From: Candidatus Cloacimonadota bacterium
GTDB lineage: Bacteria; Cloacimonadota; Cloacimonadia; Cloacimonadales; TCS61
DNA: 35,021 nt
Reading direction: 5' to 3'
NCBI GenBank assembly: GCA_021736135.1
Contig: JAIPGO010000037.1
Location: forward strand, 1 to 35,021
The notes under the pieces were generated by a model. The model did no database searches and was not told the origin of the DNA. It saw only the letters and a list, made by a program, of their open reading frames with translations. Both the position numbers and the translations under genes were made by a program. Below, piece after piece: positions 1 to 7,567 of this stretch; within the stretch, counting starts at the first letter, position 1; each line of letters begins with the position of its first letter.

Positions 1-3
1 CAT
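1..3 (-). CDS. Possible start codon of a divergent gene leaving the window
   Basis: On the minus strand an AAAAGGAG Shine-Dalgarno (complement of about 9-16) precedes an ATG at 3..1 by five bases. That is a good initiation signal for a gene reading out of the left edge. Only the start codon is visible, so nothing can be said about the product. Confidence 0.35.
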
Positions 4-73
4 CTTGACTCCTTTTAATTTATTGTCCCGCAAGACATTAAGACAATAATTTGTCAGTTAGGAGGTAGTCAAG

Positions 74-115
74 ATGTTTTTAAGAAATTTAACTTATTCT
101 TTATCAATAAGTTAG
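74..115 (+). CDS. Possible 13-residue leader ORF before pyruvate kinase
   Basis: A strong AGGAGG ribosome-binding site (60-65) precedes ATG at 74. The frame is MFLRNLTYSLSIS followed by TAG at 113-115, 45 bases before the likely pyk start. It may be a leader peptide or simply chance. A weak promoter-like pair (TTGTCC at 23-28, then an AT-rich ATAATT at 46-51) lies just upstream. No attenuator hairpin is obvious, so regulation is not claimed. Confidence 0.25.
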   Translation: MFLRNLTYSLSIS

Positions 116-159
116 GAAATATGAAAAAGGCTTATATTTTTAAAACACAGGGAGAAATA

Positions 160-1572
160 ATGGATAAAAAAACGAAGATTGTCGCAACAATTGGACCGGC
201 TAGCAACAGTCGTGAAGTAATTGCAGCAATGATCGAAGCAGGAATGAACGTGGCCCGTTTGAATTTTTCGCATGGGACACATGCTGAGCATCAGAAAGTT
301 TTAGAGATAATACGGGAACTGACAAAGAATAAACCACAGGTCAGCATTCTGCAGGATATTGCCGGACCCAAGATCAGGATCGGGGAAATTGCCGGTAACA
401 CTGTATATCTGCAAAAAGGGCAACAATTTATTCTAACTGAGGATGTAATTGCCGGAACAAAAGACAGGGTAACAGTTAATCTTCCTGATTTCAGCAAATG
501 CGTGCATCCGGAGGATATTATACTACTGAATGACGGCATAGTAGAACTCCGCGTAAAGCAGATCAGTGAAAGAGAGGTTATCTGTCTCGTGGAAAATGAA
601 GGAATGATTTCCAGCCGTAAGGGAATAAGCCTGCCTTCAACGACTAAAGGGATAAAACTGCTAAATGAAAAAGACATCGACGATATAAGATTCGGGATAA
701 AGATGGGAGTGGATTTTATAGCAATTTCTTTTGTGCGAAATGGAGCTGATATCCGCGAAGTGAAAAATCTGATTTCTTCTGAAAAAGCTGATATTCCCGT
801 TATAGCCAAGATCGAGAAACCGGAAGCGCTGGATAATTTTGAAGAAATTCTGGCAGCAGCAGATGGCATAATGATCGCTCGCGGAGACCTGGGTGTGGAA
901 GTGCCTTTTGAAAAAGTTCCCATTATTCAGAAAAAACTGATCAGAAAAGCTAATCAAGCCTGCAAACCTGTTATAACTGCCACCCAGATGCTGGTTTCCA
1001 TGGTGTCAAACCTGCGTCCTACGCGCTCGGAAGCTACTGATGTGGCCAATGCGATACTGGATGGCACGGATGCGATTATGCTGTCTGAAGAAACAGCTGT
1101 CGGTAAAAATCCGGTTTTAGTGGTAAATACTATGACCAGGATTGCACTGGAAGTAGAAAAGAGTCTCGACCGGGTATATAACATTAATGCGCTGGAGGAA
1201 CATGAACCTCATACTGCGGATCTGCACGTGGCAGAAAATGCCTGCCGTCTGGCTTATGGGACCAGTAGTAAGGCGATTGTGTGCTTTACGATGAGTGGCT
1301 CCACTGCGCGCAAGGTGGCAAGATTTCACCCGCGGATGTCAGTTACAGCACTGACTCTGAATATCCAGACCTGCCGCGAATTAAGCCTGAGTTGGGGAAT
1401 TAATCCCGTAATGACCCAGGGAGTGGATAGTCTACTGGAAATGATCTCAGCTGCCAGAGAGGAAATTTTTAAGGCAGGAGTTGTGGTGCCAGGTGATAAT
1501 TTTGTTATCACATCAGGCATACCTTTTAATGAGGTGGGAAATACTAATCTTTCGGGTGTGTTTGAAGTTTGA
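160..1572 (+). CDS. pyk: Pyruvate kinase
   Basis: Transfers phosphate from phosphoenolpyruvate to ADP, the last step of glycolysis, in the cytosol. The start at 160 gives MDKKTKIVATIGPAS, the normal family N-terminus, after a GGGAG site at 150-154. An in-frame ATG at 121 would add 13 residues and lacks a good ribosome-binding site. Visible signatures are MNVARLNFSHG near the N-terminus, the active-site stretch AKIEKPEALDNF followed by IMIARGDLGVEVP, and TQMLVSM...PTRSEATDVANAILDGTDA. At about 470 residues it is the standard length without the extra C-terminal PEP-utilising domain of some Firmicutes. It is followed 11 bases later by the first palindrome of the RAYT-linked array. Two phosphofructokinases lie 3 kb downstream, so this is a glycolytic neighbourhood. 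Identification is firm. Confidence 0.96.
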   Translation: MDKKTKIVATIGPASNSREVIAAMIEAGMNVARLNFSHGTHAEHQKVLEIIRELTKNKPQVSILQDIAGPKIRIGEIAGNTVYLQKGQQFILTEDVIAGTKDRVTVNLPDFSKCVHPEDIILLNDGIVELRVKQISEREVICLVENEGMISSRKGISLPSTTKGIKLLNEKDIDDIRFGIKMGVDFIAISFVRNGADIREVKNLISSEKADIPVIAKIEKPEALDNFEEILAAADGIMIARGDLGVEVPFEKVPIIQKKLIRKANQACKPVITATQMLVSMVSNLRPTRSEATDVANAILDGTDAIMLSEETAVGKNPVLVVNTMTRIALEVEKSLDRVYNINALEEHEPHTADLHVAENACRLAYGTSSKAIVCFTMSGSTARKVARFHPRMSVTALTLNIQTCRELSLSWGINPVMTQGVDSLLEMISAAREEIFKAGVVVPGDNFVITSGIPFNEVGNTNLSGVFEV

Positions 1573-1582
1573 GTTTAGTTTG

Positions 1583-2175
1583 GGAGTACATTAAGAATTC
1601 TTAATGTACTCCAAAAGTATAACTGACTGGAGATTAGATGAGGTAAACGATTTTGATTTTTGCAGTTTAGGGAAAGTTATATGATTGATGCAGACAGTAG
1701 AAGCGAAAGTATTGAATTTATCTGGAGTACATTAAGAATTCTTAATGTACTCCAAAAGTATAACTGACTGGAGATTAGATGAGGAAAACGATTTTGATTT
1801 TTGCAGTTTAGGGAAAGTTAAATGATTGATGCAGACAGTACAAGCGAAAGTATTGAATTTATCTGGAGTACATTAAGAATTCTTAATGTACTCCAAAAGT
1901 ATAACTGACTGGAGATTAGATGAGGTAAACGATTTTGATTTTTGCAGTTTAGGGAAAGTTATATGTTGATGCAGACAGTAGAAGCGAAAGTATTGAATTT
2001 ATCTGGAGTACATTAAGAATTCTTAATGTACTCCAAAAGTATAACTGACTGGAGATTAGATGAGGAAAACGATTTTGATTTTTGCAGTTTAGGGAAAGTT
2101 ATATGATTGATGCAGACAGTAGAAGCGAAAGTATTGAATTTATCTGGAGTACATTAAGAATTCTTAATGTACTCC
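1583..2175. repeat. Array of five perfect 30-nt palindromes with 141-bp period (REP-like)
   Basis: Five identical self-complementary 30-nt elements lie at 1583-1612, 1724-1753, 1865-1894, 2005-2034 and 2146-2175. Each has the arm GGAGTACATTAAG, the centre AATT and the reverse-complement arm, so a single strand can form a 13-bp stem with a 4-nt loop. The roughly 111-bp spacers are near-identical, differing by a few substitutions (GAGGTAAACG alternates with GAGGAAAACG) and one 1-bp deletion, so the whole is a tandem repeat with a 140-141-bp period. The near-identical spacers rule out CRISPR. The array abuts a RAYT transposase gene, which makes a REP/BIME interpretation natural. The last palindrome overlaps the 5' leader of that gene. 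Confidence 0.93.
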
Positions 2176-2199
2176 AAAATAATCCAAAAGGGGGTAACA

Positions 2200-2736
2200 A
2201 TGGAACAGTTCAAAAAATACCAGCACAATCCACCACATTTATTTAAACAGAACTGCAAATACTTCGTTACCGGGGCAACTTTTATGAGACAACCTTATTT
2301 TAATGATGATGTGACGAAGGAGAAGTTATTATATTGCTTGCAAAAAGGATTTACTGATGCGGGATGGCAACTTGAAGACTGGGTAATTTTGCCTAATCAT
2401 TATCACCTGATGGCAGATACATTGGATAGTACTGTGAAAATAACTCTTATTATAAAGAAAATACATCAATTCAGCAGTATCTGGCTGAATAAAAGAGATA
2501 ATATGCACGGTAGAAAAGTTTGGTTTAATTACTGGGACAGCTGTATTACTTTTGAGAGTTCATATTTTGCACGCTTAAATTATATCTGGCAAAATCCGGT
2601 TAAGCATGGATGCTGTTTGAATGCTGAGGATTATAAATTTAGCAGTTTTAATGAACGATATGTGACTGATAGGGATTTGGTGGACGGGATTAGAGAGAAG
2701 TATCCTTGTGACCTGGTGCAGGTTGTGGAAGTGTAA
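2200..2736 (+). CDS. REP-associated tyrosine transposase (RAYT, Y1_Tnp/HUH family)
   Basis: A single-strand DNA endonuclease/transposase of the IS200-like HUH superfamily, expected to nick and rejoin REP-type hairpins. The ATG at 2200 follows an AAAAGGGGG site. An in-frame ATG at 2167 lies inside the preceding palindrome and is a less likely start. Visible motifs in the 178-residue protein are the metal-binding HUH triad H67-Y68-H69 in WVILPNHYHLM and a candidate nucleophile Y128 in YIWQNPVKHG, which matches the family pattern YI..NPV+.G. Length fits RAYTs. Identical palindromes lie on both sides (2146-2175 and 2743-2772, then 2909-2938), the layout of a RAYT with its own REP set. No frameshift or stop is seen, so it may be active. 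Domesticated rather than self-mobile behaviour is inferred from other RAYTs. Confidence 0.9.
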   Translation: MEQFKKYQHNPPHLFKQNCKYFVTGATFMRQPYFNDDVTKEKLLYCLQKGFTDAGWQLEDWVILPNHYHLMADTLDSTVKITLIIKKIHQFSSIWLNKRDNMHGRKVWFNYWDSCITFESSYFARLNYIWQNPVKHGCCLNAEDYKFSSFNERYVTDRDLVDGIREKYPCDLVQVVEV

Positions 2737-2742
2737 TTATTT

Positions 2743-2772
2743 GGAGTACATTAAGAATTCTTAATGTACTCC
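2743..2772. repeat. Sixth copy of the 30-nt palindrome, just after the RAYT
   Basis: Identical to the array upstream of the RAYT and starting 6 bases after its stop codon. It closes the RAYT between two palindromes and could also act as a transcript-end hairpin, though no U-run follows. Confidence 0.93.
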
Positions 2773-2908
2773 CAGACTTTAACTGACTGGAGTTTGGAAA
2801 TGGCAGAGGATGATGATTTTGAACTGTTTGATGGAAAGATATTATAATGATACGGATTCGGGTTAGTTGCTCTGGGACCTGGTGCTGGTTGTGGAAGTGT
2901 AATTATTT
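2773..2908. repeat. Diverged array unit containing a duplicated RAYT 3' end
   Basis: The first part (about 2781-2800) resembles the spacer of the upstream array (TAACTGACTGGAGTTTGG versus TAACTGACTGGAGATTAG), then diverges. The last part (about 2876-2908) repeats the last codons and stop of the RAYT with one mismatch (GACCTGGTGCTGGTTGTGG versus GACCTGGTGCAGGTTGTGG), running straight into palindrome 7. It is a non-coding remnant, not a second gene. Confidence 0.75.
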
Positions 2909-2938
2909 GGAGTACATTAAGAATTCTTAATGTACTCC
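2909..2938. repeat. Seventh copy of the 30-nt palindrome, 7 bases from the tRNA-Leu 3' end
   Basis: A perfect copy of the palindrome. It sits directly downstream of the minus-strand tRNA cluster, so its hairpin could help define the 3' end of the tRNA transcript. That role is inferred from position only. Confidence 0.93.
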
Positions 2939-2945
2939 AAATTTA

Positions 2946-3032
2946 TGGTACCAGAGGCCGGACTTGAACCGGCACGAGCTTGCACCCGAGGGATTTTAAG
3001 TCCCTTGTGTCTACCAATTCCACCACTCCGGC
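2946..3032 (-). tRNA. tRNA-Leu (anticodon UAA)
   Basis: Read on the minus strand the gene begins GCCGGAGTGGTGGAATTGG and ends with an encoded CCA. It has an 87-nt class II form with a long variable arm (CTCGGGTGCAAGCTCGT), a T-arm GTTCAAG and an anticodon loop CTTAAAA, giving UAA. The acceptor stem pairs fully with two G-U wobbles. It is last in a Gly-Cys-Leu cluster. Confidence 0.96.
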
Positions 3033-3039
3033 AAATTTT

Positions 3040-3113
3040 TGGAGGCGACACCCGGATTCGAACCGGGGGTGAGGATTTTGCAGACCCTTGCCTTACCACT
3101 TGGCGATGCCGCC
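3040..3113 (-). tRNA. tRNA-Cys (anticodon GCA)
   Basis: The minus strand begins GGCGGCATCGCCAAGTGG and ends TCGCCTCCA, with CCA encoded and U as discriminator base, as expected for tRNA-Cys. The anticodon loop CTGCAAA gives GCA, and the T-arm GTTCGAATC is standard. Seven bases separate it from tRNA-Leu. Confidence 0.97.
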
Positions 3114-3126
3114 ATTATAATAAAAT

Positions 3127-3201
<75 letters not shown>

Positions 3202-3216
3202 TCACCTGTGAATTGC

Positions 3217-3245
3217 AAAGTGTGAATACCGGTGATTAATGTCAA
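3217..3245 (-). promoter_or_regulatory. Likely sigma70-type promoter of the tRNA cluster
   Basis: On the minus strand a perfect TTGACA (complement of 3240-3245) is followed after 17 bases by a weak -10 hexamer CACTTT (complement of 3217-3222). Transcription would start about 8-10 bases before tRNA-Gly. The same GCTTGACA context recurs in the 22.1-22.2 kb intergenic region. The weak -10 keeps confidence moderate. Confidence 0.5.
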
Positions 3246-3354
3246 GCAAATTTTAACAATTTTAAAAATATTACAAATTTATTACTGTGAATTCCGAGAA
3301 ATATCTTTACAGTTTGGCTTATGCAGCAGAGAGGTTATGTAAGAGGTAAAGAAG

Positions 3355-4134
3355 ATGGATATAAAGGAATCATACAGTATTTTTGCCCGGTTCTATGATG
3401 ATTATATGGAACATGTGGATTATGACAACTGGGTAAATTTTATATTGAGTCAATATAATCAGCGTCATGCTGATGGAATGGGAATTATACTGGAATTAGC
3501 CTGTGGCACGGGTAATATTGCCAACCGGCTTGTTAAGCGTAGATTTACGGTAGAAGCATCCGATATATCAGAGGAAATGATAGCCATTGCCGGGAGTAAA
3601 CCTTTTGCGGCAAATTTTCATCAGGCAGATATGCTCACACCTCTTCCCCACAACAGATATGATCTAATACTGCTGCTTTTTGACAGTTTAAATTATCTGC
3701 AGACCCCGTTTCAGGTAAAAAAGCTTTTCGCTAATGTGAAAAGCAGTTTATGCACTAATGGCATGTTTATTTTTGATATATCCACCGAGAAGAACTGTCT
3801 TGATAATTTTGATGGTTTCCTGAATATCGAGGATAATGAGGATTCCTTTCTGGTGCATCAGAGTTTTTATTTACCTGATGATAAAATACAAGAGACACAG
3901 CTGACTTTATTTACGAAAGAAGGAGATTATTACAGACGAGATGATGAACAGCACCATCAGAAAATATATCCAATCCCGGAACTGATAAAAATGATCAGAA
4001 AAAGCAAACTGGAAATATTTGGCATATATCGTCTTTCCGTAAATCAGGAAATCCCGATACCGGAAGAGGAATACGAAATAGCAGGACAGTGTTATAATCG
4101 GGTATTTTTCGTCCTCGGAGCAGCGAGTGCTTGA
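3355..4134 (+). CDS. Class I SAM-dependent methyltransferase
   Basis: A 259-residue Rossmann-fold methyltransferase. Motif I is ILELACGTGNIA at about residues 45-56, followed by the acidic motif II (VEASDISEEMI) and QADMLTPLP. These are typical of the Methyltransf_25/11 group, which uses S-adenosylmethionine. The N-terminus (YSIFARFYDDYMEHVDY) resembles the small-molecule or tRNA-type methyltransferases often beside conserved housekeeping genes. The substrate cannot be told from sequence. The ATG at 3355 has a GAGG-type site nearby. The stop overlaps the start of the RNase HII gene by 8 bases, so the two are probably translationally coupled. Confidence 0.85.
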   Translation: MDIKESYSIFARFYDDYMEHVDYDNWVNFILSQYNQRHADGMGIILELACGTGNIANRLVKRRFTVEASDISEEMIAIAGSKPFAANFHQADMLTPLPHNRYDLILLLFDSLNYLQTPFQVKKLFANVKSSLCTNGMFIFDISTEKNCLDNFDGFLNIEDNEDSFLVHQSFYLPDDKIQETQLTLFTKEGDYYRRDDEQHHQKIYPIPELIKMIRKSKLEIFGIYRLSVNQEIPIPEEEYEIAGQCYNRVFFVLGAASA

Positions 4135-4735
4135 GTTAGATAGAATATATTATCAAAGATACGAATTACTAACCGGTATTGATGAGGCAGGAAGAGGACC
4201 TCTTGCCGGACCTCTGGTCGTAGCCGGAGTAACAGTCAATAAAGGTTTTGAGTTGCCAGGATTAAATGATTCCAAGCAGTTAAGCGACAAGAAACGACGT
4301 GAGTTATATACGGAAATAATGGCATCAGTATTAAGCAGTGAGATTGTGATCATCTCAGAACAGGAAATTGATGAATTGAATATTTTAGCAGCAACGATGC
4401 AGGGCATGACAACGGTCTGGCAGAAATTAAATATCAAAGGTATGATCTTAATAGATGGCAACCGATTACCTGAAAAACTCAAACATACGGAAGCAGAAGC
4501 AGTGGTTAAAGGAGACGGCAGGATATCTGCCATAGCGGCTGCTTCCATACTGGCGAAAGTAACCCGCGATAATATTATGCTTGAACTGGATAAGATATAT
4601 CCGGAATATGGTTTTGCCCGTAATAAGGGTTATGGTACGGCTGAGCATCTTCGGATTATTGGTCGATTGGGTATCACACCCTGTCACCGCAAAAGTTATC
4701 GCCCCGTATCCCAGATAGCAATAAATTTTGAATAG
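4127..4735 (+). CDS. rnhB: Ribonuclease HII
   Basis: Cleaves the RNA strand of RNA-DNA hybrids and single ribonucleotides embedded in DNA. The 202-residue protein has the family hallmark GIDEAGRGPLAGPLV (D19, E20), the second acidic site MILIDGN (D110) and KVTRD (D148), completing the DEDD metal centre. The region AIAAASILAKVTRD is diagnostic of type II. Start is GTG at 4127, overlapping the methyltransferase end. This start gives the expected short N-terminus before the DEAGRG motif. The phosphofructokinase gene follows 24 bases after the stop. Confidence 0.95.
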   Translation: MLELDRIYYQRYELLTGIDEAGRGPLAGPLVVAGVTVNKGFELPGLNDSKQLSDKKRRELYTEIMASVLSSEIVIISEQEIDELNILAATMQGMTTVWQKLNIKGMILIDGNRLPEKLKHTEAEAVVKGDGRISAIAAASILAKVTRDNIMLELDKIYPEYGFARNKGYGTAEHLRIIGRLGITPCHRKSYRPVSQIAINFE

Positions 4736-4759
4736 AATTGATTGGGAGGACATAAAGGT

Positions 4760-5860
4760 ATGCAGAAGAAAAAATGCCTGATAGTAACCGGAGGAGGTGA
4801 TTGCCCTGGCTTGAATGCCGTAATCAGGGCAGTTGTACACCGGGCAGAGCAGGAAAGTGACTGGGAAATCTGGGGCAGTTATGATGCCTTCAACGGTTTG
4901 CTGGAAGATGAAATGCGGCTGGTGAAACTTGATAAGAGAAAAGTTGCCGGGATTCATTTTTTAGGAGGAACGATCATTGGGACAACCAATAAGGGTGGAC
5001 CCTTCAACTGGCCTGTATTAAACGAAAAGGGTAATTGGGTAACCGAAGACCGTTCGGACCTGATGCTGCAGCGGCTGCAGGAATTGAATATCGAAGCAGT
5101 GATCAATATCGGTGGTGACGGATCTCAAGCGATCTCCCAGCAGTTATTTGAAAAAGGGGTACAAATTATTGGAGTACCCAAGACAATAGACAATGATCTT
5201 TCGGCAACGGATATGACATTTGGATATCAGACGGCGGTGGAAACAGCCACTCAGGCAGTTGACAAGCTTGTCACAACTGCGGCAAGCCATCACAGGATAT
5301 TCATCCTGGAAGTAATGGGAAGAAATGCGGGTTGGATTGCTTTGAATGCAGCCATTGCCGGAGGGGCGGAAGTTTGCCTGATCCCGGAAATACCATACAA
5401 TATCGATTCCATAGTCAAGAGCTTGAAACCTCGTTCAGACGGAAAACGAAGTTTTGCAAATATTGTTATTGCCGAAGGAGCCCGACCTGTAGGTGGAAAA
5501 GTATCTGGTTATAATCCGCAACAGCCGGGATATGCCAATTTTCATTTAAGTGGTGCCGGACACCGTCTTGCCTGGGAACTGGAGCAGGAAGGCGTAAAAG
5601 CAGAAGTGAGAGTATCCGTTCTGGGGCATCTGCAGAGAGGTGGCATTCCAATAGCTTTTGATAGAGTACTGGCGACCAGCTTTGGAGTAAAAGCCTTCGA
5701 AATGGTGCTGGCAGAAGAATGGGGCAAAATGGTAGCTTATAAATTTCCTGATTATGTGAGCGTGCCAATCAAAGATGCCATAGCGGAATATAATTATGTG
5801 GATGCCGATGCTTCCTTGATCCACACTGCCCGGGGAGTAGGAATTAGTCTGGGTGAATGA
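4760..5860 (+). CDS. pfkA: 6-phosphofructokinase (probably ATP-dependent, GGDG type)
   Basis: Phosphorylates fructose 6-phosphate to the 1,6-bisphosphate. Start is ATG 4760 with a GGGAGG site; a TTG frame opening at 4742 is ignored. Visible motifs in the 366 residues are GGGDCPGLNAVIR (11-23), GTTNKGGPF, INIGGDGSQ (GGDGS at 118-122), GVPKTIDND (139-146), EVMGRNAGW and LGHLQRGG. Glycine in the second position after GGD is the ATP-type residue, while lysine in PKTIDND is usual in PPi-using and group III enzymes. The protein therefore resembles the mixed group III, and ATP as donor is the more likely but not certain reading. A PPi-type paralogue follows 84 bases downstream. Confidence 0.9.
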   Translation: MQKKKCLIVTGGGDCPGLNAVIRAVVHRAEQESDWEIWGSYDAFNGLLEDEMRLVKLDKRKVAGIHFLGGTIIGTTNKGGPFNWPVLNEKGNWVTEDRSDLMLQRLQELNIEAVINIGGDGSQAISQQLFEKGVQIIGVPKTIDNDLSATDMTFGYQTAVETATQAVDKLVTTAASHHRIFILEVMGRNAGWIALNAAIAGGAEVCLIPEIPYNIDSIVKSLKPRSDGKRSFANIVIAEGARPVGGKVSGYNPQQPGYANFHLSGAGHRLAWELEQEGVKAEVRVSVLGHLQRGGIPIAFDRVLATSFGVKAFEMVLAEEWGKMVAYKFPDYVSVPIKDAIAEYNYVDADASLIHTARGVGISLGE

Positions 5861-5944
5861 ATTAATCAGCTCTGACGAATTAAATTACTTGATTAGTAAA
5901 GGCTAGTTGAAAAATTAGGATTAAATTATCCGGAGGCGAAATAG

Positions 5945-7168
5945 ATGATTAAACCCAAAGTTGGGATTTTAACTGCTGGAGGGTTGGCGCCGTGCTTATC
6001 CTCATCAATAGGGAGACTGGTGAGACAATACACCAGGCAGGTTCCCGATATCGAGATCATAGGCTACCTGTATGGTTATCAGGGATTATTAACCAATGAA
6101 AAGATAGATCTGTGCCAGAATTTTCCGCATGTGGCAGAAGTTCTATATAATTTTGGTGGCAGCATTCTGGGTAACAGCCGGGTTAAGTTGTCAAACGTTA
6201 AGGACTGCCTGAAGCGAGGTTACATTCATCCTGGTGAAAATCCGCTGGAAGTGGCGGCTAATCGTCTTGCTGCTGATGGGATTACAATATTACATACGAT
6301 TGGGGGTGATGACACAAATATAACGGCTGCAGAGCTAGCCAGCTATCTGGAACGCAAGAACTATGAATTAACCGTAGTGGGATTACCAAAAACGGTTGAT
6401 AATGACATATACCCAATTGTGCAAACTCTGGGAGCCTGGACGGCAGCAGAGGAAACGGCCAGGTTCTTCACCAATATTGCAAATGAGAACACAACCAGTA
6501 GTCGTCACCTGATAATTCATGAAGTAATGGGCAGGAATTGTGGCTGGCTGACGGCTTATGCAGCCAAGCTTTATCGTGATAACCTTGAGATGCGCACTTT
6601 TTATCCTCAGATCAAGGGACTCAGCAAAGCCCGTTGGGATATTCATGCAGTTTATATTCCAGAACTGATCATTGATTTTAAGGAAGAGATCAAACGTCTC
6701 CAGAGATTGATGGAAGTGAATGACTGCGTTAATATATTTTTATCGGAAGGCGCTGGAGTGGAAACCATTGTAGCCGAAATGGAAGCTGCTGGCGAGGAAG
6801 TTCTGCGAGATGCTTTCAATCATGTGCGTCTGGATGAGATCAATCCGGGACAGTGGTTTGCCAAAAGACTAAAAAACGAGTTACAGGCAGATAAAGTACT
6901 AGTGCAGAAAAGTGGATATTTTGCCCGTTCTGCCGCTCCGAATACTCAGGATCTGGAATTAATTCTCAAATCAGCAGATCAGGCAGTAACCTTTGGTTTG
7001 AATGGACAGAGCGGTGTGATCGGCATTGATGAGAAAGAAGGAGAGATGCGCTGCATCGAATTTGGAAGAATACGTGGGGGTAAACCTTTTGATATCACAC
7101 AGCCCTGGTTTAATGAAATGTTGAAAGAGATAGGTCAATACCGGGAAGAGATTTATCATCAATTATAA
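5945..7168 (+). CDS. pfp: Pyrophosphate-dependent phosphofructokinase (GGDD type)
   Basis: Reversibly phosphorylates fructose 6-phosphate using inorganic pyrophosphate, so it could serve both glycolysis and gluconeogenesis. A good CGGAGG site precedes ATG 5945. In the 407 residues the N-terminal loop is TAGGLAPCLSSSIG instead of the usual GGDAPG/N form. The donor-site motif is GGDDT (120-124), where the second Asp blocks ATP and marks PPi enzymes. PKTVDND follows at 148-154, then HEVMGRNCGWLTAYAA. The altered GGLAPC loop is typical of a PFP subgroup, from memory of the family. It is distinct in sequence from the neighbouring GGDG enzyme, so it is not a recent duplicate. Confidence 0.9.
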   Translation: MIKPKVGILTAGGLAPCLSSSIGRLVRQYTRQVPDIEIIGYLYGYQGLLTNEKIDLCQNFPHVAEVLYNFGGSILGNSRVKLSNVKDCLKRGYIHPGENPLEVAANRLAADGITILHTIGGDDTNITAAELASYLERKNYELTVVGLPKTVDNDIYPIVQTLGAWTAAEETARFFTNIANENTTSSRHLIIHEVMGRNCGWLTAYAAKLYRDNLEMRTFYPQIKGLSKARWDIHAVYIPELIIDFKEEIKRLQRLMEVNDCVNIFLSEGAGVETIVAEMEAAGEEVLRDAFNHVRLDEINPGQWFAKRLKNELQADKVLVQKSGYFARSAAPNTQDLELILKSADQAVTFGLNGQSGVIGIDEKEGEMRCIEFGRIRGGKPFDITQPWFNEMLKEIGQYREEIYHQL

Positions 7169-7243
7169 AAAGAGTAATAAATTAACTGGACAAAAGAAAA
7201 TTAATTTTCTGTATTTGTTTTTAATAAAACAGATGAGGTAGTA

Positions 7244-7531
7244 ATGAATATCAGGTTTCGAGATGTATCGTCAGGAATAGTGGAAGCAAGAGCGGTAGTG
7301 GAAGTAACGGAAGGTTTATATTTGAATGAGATAACGATTTTGAGCAGAAATGGTCAGATCGAAGTGGAGCTACCCCGTAAAAGTTTTAAGGGTAAAGATG
7401 GAAAGATGCACTTTATGGATATCATTACTTTCGAGAATGATGACAGCAGAACTTTGTGGCAGATGACTGTAAAAGAAGAATACCTTCTCTGGCGTCAAAG
7501 TAACAAGAAAGTCCTTATTTATGAAGTGTAA
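7244..7531 (+). CDS. Small SpoVG-like protein
   Basis: A 95-residue cytosolic protein. The order of features matches SpoVG-family proteins: an N-terminal strand ending in ARAVVEVTEGLYLNEITIL, then NGQIEVELPRKSF, then DGKMHFMDIITF, and a C-terminal helix (TVKEEYLLWRQ). SpoVG proteins are small nucleic-acid-binding regulators of about 85-100 residues. Identity is low by eye, so this is a tentative family call. It lies directly upstream of hflX (36 bases from its stop to the first possible hflX start) and after the PPi-phosphofructokinase. A short palindrome AGAAAATTAATTTTCT (7195-7210) followed by a T-rich stretch precedes it. Confidence 0.5.
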   Translation: MNIRFRDVSSGIVEARAVVEVTEGLYLNEITILSRNGQIEVELPRKSFKGKDGKMHFMDIITFENDDSRTLWQMTVKEEYLLWRQSNKKVLIYEV

Positions 7532-7567
7532 TATATATACAATCAAATAAGCTAAGGAGCTACCACG

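Noticed and set aside
1583-2175. CRISPR array
   Set aside because: The 30-nt repeats are regularly spaced, but the spacers are nearly identical to one another, longer than CRISPR spacers, and no cas genes are present.
2167-2199. Upstream ATG start for the RAYT inside palindrome 5
   Set aside because: It has no ribosome-binding site and begins within the palindrome. The ATG at 2200 has a good site and the normal family start.
4466-4957. 163-residue minus-strand frame across rnhB and the phosphofructokinase start
   Set aside because: It is antisense to two well-supported genes and shows no domain pattern.
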